The notes under the pieces were generated by a model. That model saw only the letters and a program-made list of their open reading frames with translations. It did no database searches and was not told the origin of the DNA. A DNA stretch of 10,685 nt from CBDUBU01 sp965365465 (GTDB lineage: Bacteria > Bacteroidota > Rhodothermia > Rhodothermales > DASSAV01): the NCBI GenBank assembly GCA_965365465.1, contig CBDUBU010000133.1, positions 1 through 10,685 on the forward strand. The letters run 5' to 3'. Within the stretch, counting starts at the first letter, position 1; the number at the start of each line of letters is the position of its first letter. Below are positions 1 to 7,057 of this stretch, one piece after another. The translations under genes were made by a program, and so were the position numbers.

Positions 1-102
1 GCCATCAACTGCGAGCCGGCGACGGGCCATATTGCCAATGATCCGGAAGCCGCCGTCCTCTGGAGTCGCACGTATGAGCCCGGCTGGGAACCGGCTGTCT
101 GA
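1..102 (+). CDS. 3' end of a probable Gfo/Idh/MocA-family oxidoreductase (partial)
   Basis: Frame 1 is open from the window edge to a TGA at 100-102 and gives 33 residues ending in SRTYEPGWEPAV. The segment HIANDPEAAVLWSRTYEPGW resembles the extreme C-terminus of many Gfo/Idh/MocA oxidoreductases, where an Asn/Asp-Pro-Glu-Ala stretch is followed by an Arg-x-Tyr-x-x-x-Trp ending. It sits directly upstream, on the same strand, of two complete members of that family, 22 bp before the first possible ATG and 70 bp before the preferred one, so it is probably the first visible gene of the same operon. The family call rests on a short tail and on context; the presence of a coding end is more certain than its identity. 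Confidence 0.55.
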   Translation, partial: AINCEPATGHIANDPEAAVLWSRTYEPGWEPAV

Positions 103-172
103 TCCCTCCGGTTCGTGACCAACAATGCTAAAACCATTTATTTCAATCCCTAAACGATACAACCTGTCTGCC

Positions 173-1591
173 ATGTCCAGAAAACCTGAAGGGAACTCCT
201 CCTCACGGCGCGACTTTCTGCGCCTCGCCGCCACGTCCACGGTAGCCGCCGGCTTCGCGCCCGCCGTTCTGGCCTCGCGCCGGACGCAAACCCTGAAACC
301 AGAAACCCGGCGGGGTTCTGCAAACGACCGGATTCAGCTTGCCACGATCGGCATGGGCATCCAGGGGCACATCGATACGCAGTCAGCGCTGCGCACCGGC
401 GACATCGAACTGGTGGCGGTGGCCGACTGCTACGACGGGCGTCTGGCCCATGCAAAGGAAATGTTCGGCAATGGCGTTGCCACGACACGCGATTTCCGCG
501 AAATCCTCGCCCGTCCGGATGTTGATGCGGTCATCGTTGCCACGTCGGATCACTGGCACGCGCAGATCGCCATCGAAGCCATGCGCGCCGGCAAGGATGT
601 GTATCTTGAAAAACCAATGGTGCAAGACATCGAGGAAGGGCCGCAGGTGATGGAGGTAGCCAGAGAAACCGGGCGGATTCTTCAGGTCGGCAGCCAGCGC
701 GTCAGTTCACTCCTTTCTCAGAAGGCGAAAGAGATGTATGAGGCCGGCGCCATCGGCGAGTTGAACATGGTGCAGGCCAAGGTCAACCGCAACTCCGCGC
801 TCGGCGCATGGCAATATACCCTACCCGTGGATGCTTCCCCCGAAACCATTGACTGGGATCGCTTCCTCGGCAACGCGCCGCAGCGCCCCTTTGACCCCGT
901 CCGCTTCTTCCGGTGGAGAAACTACTGGGATTACGGCACCGGCGTCCCCGGCGACCTGTTCGTACACCTGTTCTCCGGCGTTCATTACATCCTCGGTTCA
1001 AACGGCCCCTCGCGTGTGATGTCTACAGGTGGTCTGCGCTACTGGCAGGACGAGCGGGACGTGCCGGATATCATGGTCGGACTTTACGACTATCCGGCCA
1101 CTGATGCCCATCCGGCTTTTAACCTGGTGATGCAGGTCAACCTGGCAGACGGCAGCGGCGGCGGAGATGAATCCCTGCTGATCGGCAGCGAAGGCACCAT
1201 CTCGGTGGGATGGGGCAGCGTCATCCTCCGGCGGCAACCCCGCGCCGAGGTTTCGGAAGATGAGATCTTCCGGGGCTACAACTCCGTGTTCACCTATCCG
1301 AAGGAAGGCGTTGAGAATCTTCTGGCGGACTGGCGGCAGAAAAACCCGAATGCGCCGGTAAAGACGCAGAACGTTGATGTCATCGAAGAGAAATTCGATG
1401 CCCCGCGTGGCTATAACGAACATCTGGAACACCACAAAAATTTCTTCGAGGCCGTACGCACGCGCGTTCCCGTCGTCGAGGATGCAGCCTTCGGGTATCG
1501 GGCTGCCGCTCCATGTATTTTGACAAACAGGAGTTACCGGGAGGAAAAGATCTACACGTGGGACCCGGAATCGATGAAGGTTGTATCCTGA
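173..1591 (+). CDS. Tat-exported Gfo/Idh/MocA-family NAD(P)-dependent oxidoreductase
   Basis: This is a 472-residue protein from the ATG at 173. The reading frame also has an ATG at 125, adding 16 residues; I prefer 173 because it puts the twin-arginine motif (SRRDFLRLA, residues 11-19) at a normal distance from the N-terminus. Neither start has a clear Shine-Dalgarno. A hydrophobic h-region ending near AVLAS follows, so export in folded form by Tat is likely. The Rossmann dinucleotide-binding motif G-M-G-I-Q-G lies at residues 60-65, and the family's conserved EKP, containing the catalytic-region lysine, at 146-148. VHLFSGVH (H265, H271) matches the conserved histidine region of the C-terminal alpha/beta domain. 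Members oxidise or reduce sugars, polyols or their derivatives with NAD(P). Exported members such as Zymomonas glucose-fructose oxidoreductase carry tightly bound cofactor, which is a plausible model here. The substrate cannot be read from the sequence. The gene ends 29 bp before the next, a homologue, suggesting an operon. Confidence 0.92.
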   Translation: MSRKPEGNSSSRRDFLRLAATSTVAAGFAPAVLASRRTQTLKPETRRGSANDRIQLATIGMGIQGHIDTQSALRTGDIELVAVADCYDGRLAHAKEMFGNGVATTRDFREILARPDVDAVIVATSDHWHAQIAIEAMRAGKDVYLEKPMVQDIEEGPQVMEVARETGRILQVGSQRVSSLLSQKAKEMYEAGAIGELNMVQAKVNRNSALGAWQYTLPVDASPETIDWDRFLGNAPQRPFDPVRFFRWRNYWDYGTGVPGDLFVHLFSGVHYILGSNGPSRVMSTGGLRYWQDERDVPDIMVGLYDYPATDAHPAFNLVMQVNLADGSGGGDESLLIGSEGTISVGWGSVILRRQPRAEVSEDEIFRGYNSVFTYPKEGVENLLADWRQKNPNAPVKTQNVDVIEEKFDAPRGYNEHLEHHKNFFEAVRTRVPVVEDAAFGYRAAAPCILTNRSYREEKIYTWDPESMKVVS

Positions 1592-1620
1592 AGCATCAAT
1601 TCTTAACCGCGAGGCATACC

Positions 1621-2964
1621 ATGAGTACCAGACCTTCTTCTCGCAGAGCCTTTCTCAAAACCGTAGCTGCGGGCACAGCCGGGGCAGGGCTGGCTTTCAG
1701 TATGCCCGCGTCGAGCTACAGCCGGATCGTGGGCGCCAACGACCGCGTCCGTGTTGGGGTAGTAGGCTTCTCCGACCGCTTTCGGGGCGCCCTGCTGCCG
1801 TCCTTTCTGAGCCATGCAAAGGAACTCAACTTCGAGATCGTCGCCATATCGGACATCTGGAACAAGCGCCGTGAGGAGGGGGCTGCTTTCATCGGGGAGA
1901 AAATCGGCGCTCAAATCAAGCCCGTACGCAACAACGACGAGTTGTACGACGCAAAGCTTACGGACGCTGTGATCATCAGCACGGCGGATTTCCAGCACGC
2001 GCTCCATGCCGTCGAGGCCGTGAACGCCGGGCAGGACGTGTACGTGGAAAAACCGTTCGCCAATACGATGGAGGATGCCAACCTGGCGCTGAAAACGGTC
2101 ACAAGCAGCGACCGCATCCTGCAAGTCGGCACGCAGCGCCGCAGTTCCGGGAAGTACCAGACGGCGGCGGACTACCTCCAGTCCGGCAAGTTCGGCGATG
2201 TGGTGATGGCAGAGATGACCTGGAACGTGAACCAGCCGGGCCGCTGGCGGCGTCCGGAACTGGTCGAGGAACTCCAGGAGTCGGAAACGGACTGGAAACG
2301 GTATCTCCTGAACCGTCCGTATGAGCCGTGGGATCCTCGCAAGTACCTGGAGTTCCGGCTTTTCTGGCCCTATTCCTCCGGCATTCCGGATCAGTGGATG
2401 GTGCATCAGATCGATACGGTACACTGGTTTACCGGCCTGCCGCACCCGCGCAGCGTGGCCGCCAACGGAGGCATCTACCTCTGGCACGACGGCCGCACCA
2501 ATGCCGACACCATGACGGCCGTGTTTGATTATGGCCCGATGGAGGATCAGTCCAAAGGGTTCCAGGTGGTCTATTCGTCCCGCCAGACCAACTCCGCAGG
2601 AGGCGTCAAGGAGATTTACTACTCCAACGGCGGAATGTTGAATCTGGATAACGGAACGATCATGCCGGAGGGGGGCCTCGAAGAGAACCACGCCAGCCGC
2701 ATGGGCATGGAAGCGTTCAAACTGCCTGAGATGACACTCTCCGAGGAGAAGGGAGCCGTCACTTCAGCAGATACCGGCGGAGATCCGATGACTTCCGCGC
2801 ACGTCCGTAACTGGATGGAGTGCGTTCGCAGCCGCAACAAGCCGAACGCCGATATCCATGCCGCCTACAACCACTCGGCAGCATTGTGCATGACGATTGC
2901 AGCCCTGCACACGGGCAGCCGCGTAACGTTTGACGACAGGAAAATGGATATCGTTGTTAGCTGA
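1621..2964 (+). CDS. Second Tat-exported Gfo/Idh/MocA-family oxidoreductase, with a degenerate nucleotide-binding loop
   Basis: This is a 447-residue protein from the ATG at 1621. The frame is open back to an ATG at 1513, but that start would overlap the preceding gene and bury the signal. The N-terminus has a consensus twin-arginine motif SRRAFLK (residues 7-13) and a hydrophobic region ending around MPASSYS. EKP is at 143-145, after a DAVIIST strand. VHQIDTVH (H262, D265, H268) is the usual C-terminal-domain histidine region. The Rossmann loop reads VGVVGFSDRFRG (residues 45-56), so only one glycine of the usual GxGxxG lies in place, unlike the upstream paralogue. Cofactor binding may therefore differ or be lost. 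It follows its paralogue by 29 bp and ends before a hairpin terminator. The family is clear; the substrate and whether it is catalytically active are not. Confidence 0.92.
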   Translation: MSTRPSSRRAFLKTVAAGTAGAGLAFSMPASSYSRIVGANDRVRVGVVGFSDRFRGALLPSFLSHAKELNFEIVAISDIWNKRREEGAAFIGEKIGAQIKPVRNNDELYDAKLTDAVIISTADFQHALHAVEAVNAGQDVYVEKPFANTMEDANLALKTVTSSDRILQVGTQRRSSGKYQTAADYLQSGKFGDVVMAEMTWNVNQPGRWRRPELVEELQESETDWKRYLLNRPYEPWDPRKYLEFRLFWPYSSGIPDQWMVHQIDTVHWFTGLPHPRSVAANGGIYLWHDGRTNADTMTAVFDYGPMEDQSKGFQVVYSSRQTNSAGGVKEIYYSNGGMLNLDNGTIMPEGGLEENHASRMGMEAFKLPEMTLSEEKGAVTSADTGGDPMTSAHVRNWMECVRSRNKPNADIHAAYNHSAALCMTIAALHTGSRVTFDDRKMDIVVS

Positions 2965-2974
2965 CGGTTGATTC

Positions 2975-3013
2975 AAAAGGGCCGGCAGCGTCTATCTGCC
3001 GGTCCTGCTTCTG
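2975..3013 (+). terminator. Hairpin terminator or attenuator after the oxidoreductase pair
   Basis: The arms GGGCCGGCAG (2979-2988) and CTGCCGGTCC (2996-3005) form a 10-bp stem with one G-U pair and a 7-nt loop. AAAA precedes it and a T-rich but interrupted tract (TGCTTCT) follows. It begins 10 bp after the stop at 2964 and ends about 40 bp before the next gene on the same strand. Because the T-tract is imperfect and the spacing short, it may only partly stop transcription and lower expression of the downstream lipoprotein gene. Confidence 0.65.
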
Positions 3014-3052
3014 CTTTACAATCCTCTATCCTCACCCTTTGAAGGTTTTCCC

Positions 3053-4162
3053 ATGCATTTACTTACAGCAGCAAGCAAGCGTATGCTCGCCTGCGGAGCG
3101 ACCGTTGCCCTGCTCTTCGGAGCCACCGGCTGCGAATCAGATACACCCGCCGGAGAGGCGCCTGTGGCCGATTCGTTGCAGGTCGAGGTCGTCCCGCACG
3201 AGGATGCCCAGCGCGTCGATGTGCTGGTAGGCGGCGAACTGTTCACTTCCTACCTCTACTCCGACACGATTTCCGTGCTCAAAAAGACGGTTCTGTACCC
3301 TATCCGTACGGCAACGGGCCAGTCTATCACACGCGGATTTCCGCTCGAACCCAAAGCAGGCGAACGCACCGACCATCCTCACCATATTGGCCTCTGGTTC
3401 AATTACGGTGATGTGAACGGTTTGGACTTCTGGAATAACTCGGACGCCATCGAGGGCGAACGGGTCAGCAAGATGGGTACGATCCGGCAGCGTGAAATCA
3501 CGGACACAGAAAGCGGCGAAGGGCGGGGGGAACTCGCTGTGACGATGGACTGGTTGAAACCGGACGGACAGCCCCTTCTGCGGGAAGATACCAGATTCGT
3601 TTTTCACGCGGCGCCGGAGATGCGGGGCATCGATCGCATTACAACCCTTACCGCGCTCGATGAGCAGGTTGCCTTCAAGGACAATAAGGAAGGCGTTCTG
3701 GGACTGCGCCTGACGCGGGCGCTGGAAATGCCTTCCGAAAAGGCTGTGGAACTCACCGACGCGAGCGGCAAGGTAACCGAGGTGCCGGTGCTGGACAATA
3801 CGGGGGTAACAGGTTATTATCGCAACAGCGAAGGCATCGAAGGGTACCCGGACGTATGGGGCAAACGCGCCCGGTGGACGGAGCTTTCCGGCATCATAGG
3901 CGGGGATTCAGTCACCGTAGCCATCTTGGATCATCCCGGCAATGTCGGTTTCCCGACCTACTGGCACGCCCGCGACTACGGCCTTTTCGCCGCCAACCCG
4001 CTCGGTCAGGCCGAGTTCTCAGAGGGGAAGGAAAGGTTAGACTTTGCGCTGGCTCCCGGCGAGTCCACCACGTTCCGGCACCGCATCCTGATCTACTCCG
4101 GCAATCCGACGCCGGAGCAGATAGAAGCAGCCTACCAGCAATTTGCCTCGGAGACGCCTTGA
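3053..4162 (+). CDS. DUF6807 ('PmoA-like') family lipoprotein
   Basis: This is a 369-residue protein. GAAGG at 3041-3045 lies 7 nt before the ATG and supports this start. A basic N-terminus and hydrophobic stretch end in FGATGC, so Cys27 is the probable lipidation site, followed by a short acidic, flexible linker; a periplasmic or outer-membrane lipoprotein is likely. The signature DHPHHIGLWF (residues 107-116) followed by DVNGLDFW (120-127), and the later motif FPTYWHARDYG (300-310), are typical of the family formerly called 'methane oxygenase PmoA' (Pfam PF14100, now DUF6807). That old name should not be read as function: nothing here indicates methane oxidation. The His-rich motif could bind a metal or sugar. 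The family is often found beside Gfo/Idh/MocA oxidoreductases, as here, so a role in processing an unusual carbohydrate is a reasonable inference. It ends in tandem stops TGA-TAG. Confidence 0.88.
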   Translation: MHLLTAASKRMLACGATVALLFGATGCESDTPAGEAPVADSLQVEVVPHEDAQRVDVLVGGELFTSYLYSDTISVLKKTVLYPIRTATGQSITRGFPLEPKAGERTDHPHHIGLWFNYGDVNGLDFWNNSDAIEGERVSKMGTIRQREITDTESGEGRGELAVTMDWLKPDGQPLLREDTRFVFHAAPEMRGIDRITTLTALDEQVAFKDNKEGVLGLRLTRALEMPSEKAVELTDASGKVTEVPVLDNTGVTGYYRNSEGIEGYPDVWGKRARWTELSGIIGGDSVTVAILDHPGNVGFPTYWHARDYGLFAANPLGQAEFSEGKERLDFALAPGESTTFRHRILIYSGNPTPEQIEAAYQQFASETP

Positions 4163-4188
4163 TAGCAGGCGGGCCGGGACAGGGTATG

Positions 4189-4237
4189 AAAAGCGAGCGG
4201 GCTACAGGGGAACCTCTCCTGCAGCCCGCTCGCTTTT
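4189..4237. terminator. Strong bidirectional intrinsic terminator between convergent genes
   Basis: AAAAGCGAGCGGGCT (4189-4203) pairs perfectly over 15 bp with AGCCCGCTCGCTTTT (4223-4237). The 19-nt interior can form a further 6-bp stem (CAGGGG with CTCCTG, one G-U pair) with a 5-nt loop. The A-tract on one side and T-tract on the other make it functional in both directions. It sits 26 bp after the stop of the DUF6807 gene and 21 bp after the stop of the minus-strand receiver gene, so it serves both. Confidence 0.9.
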
Positions 4238-4258
4238 GTTTTCGGGTACTTGCTCCTG

Positions 4259-4651
4259 CTAAGCGCCGACGGCAGCGGCATGAGGGTTGGCCTTCTTCAT
4301 GAGGCGGCTGATCGCAGCGTACAGGTCTTCCGTGCCCTTCAGAATGAACGCATCGACGCCGGTCTGGTAGCTGAACGCTCTCAGTTCAAAGCTGTCATCC
4401 ATCGTCATCAGAAGAAAAGGGATCTCCGCTGTCTGGGGGTCGTTGCGGATGTGCTTGAGCACTTCCACGCCGTTCAGGTGCGGCATGTAGTAATCACACA
4501 CGATCATATCGGGGATATGCTTGCGGGCCATTTCCAGACCCGCCCAACCGTTGGCTGCTTCTATTACATTCATCCCCCGGGAGACAAGCGTCGCCGTGAT
4601 TGCCTCTCGCATCAGAGGGTGATCTTCCACCACGAGCACATTCATTGCCAT
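4259..4651 (-). CDS. Stand-alone CheY-like response-regulator receiver protein
   Basis: This is a 130-residue single receiver domain. Three in-frame ATGs lie close together (4657, 4651, 4645). I chose 4651 because AGCAGG ends 6 nt before it; an open frame extends further upstream, to 4804, but the residues there do not look like protein. The acidic pair E9-D10 (VLVVEDHP), the phospho-acceptor D53 (VCDYYMP), T83 and K105 (FILKG) are all in place, so it should be phosphorylatable. The usual K-P after the last strand is K-G. There is no output domain, so it acts by protein contact, as a phosphorelay intermediate, or on a partner not in this window; no histidine kinase is visible nearby. It is convergent with the carbohydrate module and probably functionally unrelated to it. 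Confidence 0.9.
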   Translation of the reverse strand: MAMNVLVVEDHPLMREAITATLVSRGMNVIEAANGWAGLEMARKHIPDMIVCDYYMPHLNGVEVLKHIRNDPQTAEIPFLLMTMDDSFELRAFSYQTGVDAFILKGTEDLYAAISRLMKKANPHAAAVGA

Positions 4652-4940
4652 AGCCATCCTGCTGATTTGCCCTGCGCCGGCCCCGTGGGTCCTTTGCAGA
4701 AGGGCGTGTCTGTGCGGGAACCGGAGTTCCCTGACCGCGCCGCGTGTTTGGCCCGCATGCCACATCTCAGGTAATCTATTCGGGCTACAGGAGTTTACCA
4801 ACAAGAACGGACAGGCGCCATGTCGGTTCGCTCCCTCCTTCCATTCACTTTTGGATCAAGCAGATATGCACCTCAAGACATGTATCTCCGAAAACACGCG
4901 CCGCGCCCGGCGCACGCCGGCCCGGCGGCATACCCTCTAG
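4652..4940. other. Intergenic region between receiver gene and small secreted-protein gene
   Basis: About 290 bp separate the receiver start from the stop of the next minus-strand gene. Open frames in it look like shadows and none has a plausible start or domain. It should hold the receiver promoter, but I find no convincing -35/-10 pair or Bacteroidota-type TTG/TAnnTTTG pair. Its right end contains a GC-rich hairpin, listed separately. Confidence 0.5.
4891..4929 (-). terminator. Possible terminator of the sigma/anti-sigma/sensor operon
   Basis: Read on the minus strand, GCCGC (from 4929) and CCGGC pair with GCCGG and GCGGC around a GTGC loop, with a short internal loop, and are followed after three bases by GTTTT (4895-4891 region). 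It begins 12 bp after the TAG stop at 4941. The stem is interrupted and the T run is short, so this is only a moderate candidate. Confidence 0.4.
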
Positions 4941-5336
4941 CTAATGCCGCCGGCGCTGCCTCGGCGTATTGTTAGGGGGGAGAATCATCTTCGGGTCGAT
5001 GTGCAACGGCGGCGTGATCCGGCGCAGGTGGGCGTTCACGGACGAATCCGGGAAAATGACGATCTCCGGATCAACCTCCGCCGCCTCCATCGCCGAACGC
5101 CGCGCCTCAAGCGGAAGCCGTTTCAGGTTGGGAGGAGGGAGCGGGGCGCCGTCGAATAAGGAGTCCGGAAGAGGCTTGAACCAGGAAAGACCATCGGGAT
5201 GCAAGAACGGCCCGGCCTCGGGCGGCTGAACCCATCTTTCGGGCGGCAACCTGTCTTGCCGGCTTTGTCCGAATCCCTGGCGGGGCTGCCCCACGCCCGA
5301 AAGCAGGAGCAGGATCAACACGGCGGCAGTACGCAT
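4941..5336 (-). CDS. Small proline-rich secreted protein of unknown function
   Basis: This is a 131-residue protein I do not recognise. It begins MRTAAVLILLLLSG, a good Sec signal sequence with likely cleavage near GFGQ-S (about residue 24). The mature part, about 107 residues, is rich in proline and arginine (for example LPPPN, ITPPLHIDP, ILPPNN) and ends in a basic tail, PRQRRRH. It contains no cysteine and no obvious repeat or domain. GGA lies a few bases before the ATG at 5336. It follows the membrane-anchored Spy-like gene on the same strand after 131 bp and could be the last gene of the sigma-factor operon, though an inverted repeat in the gap may give it separate control. The signal peptide makes a real gene more likely than not; overlapping frames on the other strand look like shadows. 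Confidence 0.65.
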   Translation of the reverse strand: MRTAAVLILLLLSGVGQPRQGFGQSRQDRLPPERWVQPPEAGPFLHPDGLSWFKPLPDSLFDGAPLPPPNLKRLPLEARRSAMEAAEVDPEIVIFPDSSVNAHLRRITPPLHIDPKMILPPNNTPRQRRRH

Positions 5337-5362
5337 GGCAGTTCCGGGAGGTCTGATAATCC

Positions 5363-5382
5363 ATAGGACGTTGCTGTCCTAT
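5363..5382. promoter_or_regulatory. Inverted repeat upstream of the small secreted-protein gene
   Basis: ATAGGAC (5363-5369) and GTCCTAT (5376-5382) form a perfect 7-bp inverted repeat with a 6-nt spacer. It lies 26 bp upstream of the ATG at 5336 and downstream of the Spy-like gene stop at 5468. No T-tract follows on the minus strand, so it is more likely an operator or a 5' leader hairpin than a terminator. Function is unproven. Confidence 0.3.
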
Positions 5383-5467
5383 AGAACCGCCGGAGGGTCG
5401 CTATTATTGTCTGCGCATGGCCGCCAAAATTGGCCGGGACGCGGCCCTGACGAAGACGAAATGGAGA

Positions 5468-5869
5468 TCACCGGGGCGGCGGCCCGCGCCGTCCCCGCCG
5501 GTCAAACTGAAGGCGCCTTCCCATTTCCATACGCCGTTCCAGCCGATCCATCTGTTCTTTCGACAGAACCGTCGATAGCTGCGTTATCGTCGAGTCGACG
5601 ATCATCCGCACCTCGCGCCGGGAACGCGCCGTGTGGTCTGCCATCCGGCTTGCCGACCGTTCGAGAATTGTTTCTATCGCTGCCCGTTGCGCTTCATCTT
5701 GCGGTTCGATGGCATTGTCTATAAAACGCATAAATCCCCGGGAGGTGCGCAAAAAGGCAATGCGTTCGAGGCGTTGCTCCGCCAGGCGAGCGTTCAGCAA
5801 GGCTCCGAGCACCATTCCGATCAGCAGCGTTGCAAGCAGCAACAGCCCGGACTTAACACGTGGATTCAT
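5468..5869 (-). CDS. Membrane-anchored periplasmic Spy/CpxP/CnrX-like protein, putative stress sensor
   Basis: This is a 133-residue protein. An uncleaved-looking N-terminal membrane helix (about residues 8-25, after MNPRVK) is followed by an all-helical periplasmic part of about 105 residues, ending in a basic tail, RRGRRGPPPR. Two features place it near the Spy/CpxP/ZraP/CnrX (metal-resistance, 'periplasmic heavy metal sensor') superfamily: VLSKEQMDRLER at 101-112 matches the second LTxxQ motif, and IEPQDEAQRAAI at 54-65 sits where the first, here degenerate, LTxxQ would be. It is the third gene after an ECF sigma factor and a single-pass anti-sigma-like protein, the position and topology of CnrX in CnrH-CnrY-CnrX. 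Only one histidine (H79) and few methionines are present, so CnrX-like metal ligands are not evident; sensing of misfolded protein or envelope damage is an alternative. No Shine-Dalgarno is visible; it starts 38 bp after the anti-sigma stop. Confidence 0.75.
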   Translation of the reverse strand: MNPRVKSGLLLLATLLIGMVLGALLNARLAEQRLERIAFLRTSRGFMRFIDNAIEPQDEAQRAAIETILERSASRMADHTARSRREVRMIVDSTITQLSTVLSKEQMDRLERRMEMGRRLQFDRRGRRGPPPR

Positions 5870-5907
5870 GGTTGAGCGTCAATGTTCAAGGGCAGCGGTA
5901 AGACGTT

Positions 5908-6330
5908 TCACATAACGCCGTAGGTCAGGGCATCCATGAGCGATACGGAGGGCAGGCCGAAGACGGCCTCCAGCAAGGAGGAAGACACGCCGAGGTGCTG
6001 GTAGTCCATCACGTTGTAAGCGCCCAGAAGGCAAGCCGCCATGAGTCCGGCGACCGCAACACGCAGGAAAAGCCGGTGCTGCAACTCGTACAACGACTCG
6101 AAAACATTCGGGGCGATCTCCGCAGCCAGCTTTCGCAACACGCGTTCGCTGAAAAAGGGGGCAAACGAGTCGGGACGGCTCTCTATCAGCGTATCGCGGA
6201 AACCACGCAGGCGATCCAGCCGGTCGCGGAGCGCCGGTTCGCGCCGAAGCCGTTCGCGCAGCGCCCCGGCTTCCGCATCGGGCAGCGCGTCTTCCAGAAG
6301 CTGAATCAGCCGGTCATGATCCGTGTTCAT
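5908..6330 (-). CDS. Single-pass membrane protein, putative anti-sigma factor
   Basis: This is a 140-residue protein from the ATG at 6330, chosen because GGAGA lies 7 nt upstream. The frame also opens at 6390, where ATG overlaps the sigma-factor stop as ATGA and would add 20 basic residues; translational coupling from there cannot be excluded. The cytoplasmic N-terminal part (1-87) is highly charged and helical (DRLIQLLEDALPDAEAGALR, then REP-type helices), as in anti-sigma domains that clasp ECF sigma factors. One membrane helix spans about 88-107, followed by a periplasmic tail of about 33 residues. There is no zinc HxxxCxxC motif, so it is not a ZAS-type anti-sigma. The call rests mainly on position directly after an ECF sigma gene, topology and size. 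The membrane-anchored Spy-like protein encoded next is a natural periplasmic partner. Confidence 0.72.
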   Translation of the reverse strand: MNTDHDRLIQLLEDALPDAEAGALRERLRREPALRDRLDRLRGFRDTLIESRPDSFAPFFSERVLRKLAAEIAPNVFESLYELQHRLFLRVAVAGLMAACLLGAYNVMDYQHLGVSSSLLEAVFGLPSVSLMDALTYGVM

Positions 6331-6386
6331 GTCAGTTCTCCGTGTATAAGGTTTCGCAGGCGCCTGTTGCGTGCGTCTGCTGCGCT

Positions 6387-6950
6387 TCATTGCAGAGGCC
6401 CGAGCAGGGGTTCGAGTTTCTCCAACGCTCGTGAAAGCCTGGACATGACGGTGCCCGGTGGAATGCCGAGCAGGTCTGCCGTTTCGTTCGTGGTGTAGCC
6501 GTCGAGTATCCGGAGCACCACGACCGCGCGATGCTCCGGGCTGAGGCGCTGCAGCGCCTGTTGAACAAACCCCTTGCGCTCGCGCTCGTCAAGCGCATCC
6601 TTTTCTTCCGGAACAGGTTCCGTGAACGGCGCTTCATCATCGTCGCGGCTGAAAAAGCGACTTCTCCAGTTTTTCCTGCGCTTGAGGGCCTTCAGCGACT
6701 GGTTGATGGCAATGCGCGTCAGGTAGGTTCCCAGCTTTGCCTCGCCCCGGAACCGGTCCAGCGCGCGGTAAAACCGGATAAAGGTTTCCTGGCCCACATC
6801 GTCGGCTTCCGGGCCTCTTCCCAACATACTGATAACGGTGGATGCCACTTTACCCTCGTAGCGTTCGACGAGCAACTGAAAAGCCCGTTGATCTCCCTGG
6901 CGGGCCAGGTTGAGCAGGTGTTCGTCTGTTTGCGATGCCGCGTGCGGCAT
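6387..6950 (-). CDS. ECF (extracytoplasmic function) RNA polymerase sigma factor, RpoE-like
   Basis: This is a 187-residue protein with the two sigma domains of ECF factors. Region 2 spans about residues 23-92, with the core-binding segment EADDVGQETFIRFYRAL (48-64) and the -10 recognition segment FRGEAKLGTYLTRIAINQSL (67-86). An acidic linker covers about 101-123. Region 4 spans about 124-182, with the helix-turn-helix NETADLLGIPPGTVMSRLSRA (155-175) that reads the -35 element. No C-terminal extension is present. It directs RNA polymerase to a small stress regulon and would be held at the membrane by the next gene's product. The start at 6950 has no clear Shine-Dalgarno. A motif GGAATGA-N17-TCTAA about 80 bp upstream, repeated in front of the divergent Spy-like gene, suggests that it transcribes its own operon. 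Confidence 0.94.
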   Translation of the reverse strand: MPHAASQTDEHLLNLARQGDQRAFQLLVERYEGKVASTVISMLGRGPEADDVGQETFIRFYRALDRFRGEAKLGTYLTRIAINQSLKALKRRKNWRSRFFSRDDDEAPFTEPVPEEKDALDERERKGFVQQALQRLSPEHRAVVVLRILDGYTTNETADLLGIPPGTVMSRLSRALEKLEPLLGPLQ

Positions 6951-7028
6951 AAGGTTGGATCGTTACTTTCGCCGGGTATGATCGCCGCCGCACGCATCAA
7001 CGACCCGGACAGACGGCTCTGTATCCCG

Positions 7029-7057
7029 TTAGACCTCGCTCTCTCCCGTTTCATTCC
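7029..7057 (-). promoter_or_regulatory. Putative ECF-type promoter of the sigma-factor operon
   Basis: On the minus strand GGAATGA (7057-7051) is followed after exactly 17 bp by TCTAA (7033-7029). This resembles the RpoE-class layout (GGAACTT, 15-19 bp, TCTAA-like). The -10 element lies about 80 bp before the sigma start at 6950. The same 12 bases with the same spacer length occur in front of the divergent gene. Confidence 0.65.

Noticed and set aside
1603..2691. 362-residue open frame on the minus strand
   Set aside because: It is antisense to the well-supported second Gfo/Idh/MocA gene, its composition is typical of a high-GC shadow, and it has no recognisable domain.
3053..4162. Reading the DUF6807 gene as a methane monooxygenase subunit (PmoA)
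   Set aside because: The name comes from an old family label; the protein is an exported lipoprotein with a DHPHH motif and lacks the membrane helices of particulate methane monooxygenase.
4652..4804. N-terminal extension of the receiver protein to an ATG at 4804
   Set aside because: The added 51 residues look like translated non-coding DNA, and AGCAGG with a cluster of ATGs at 4657-4645 marks the true start, giving a normal receiver length.
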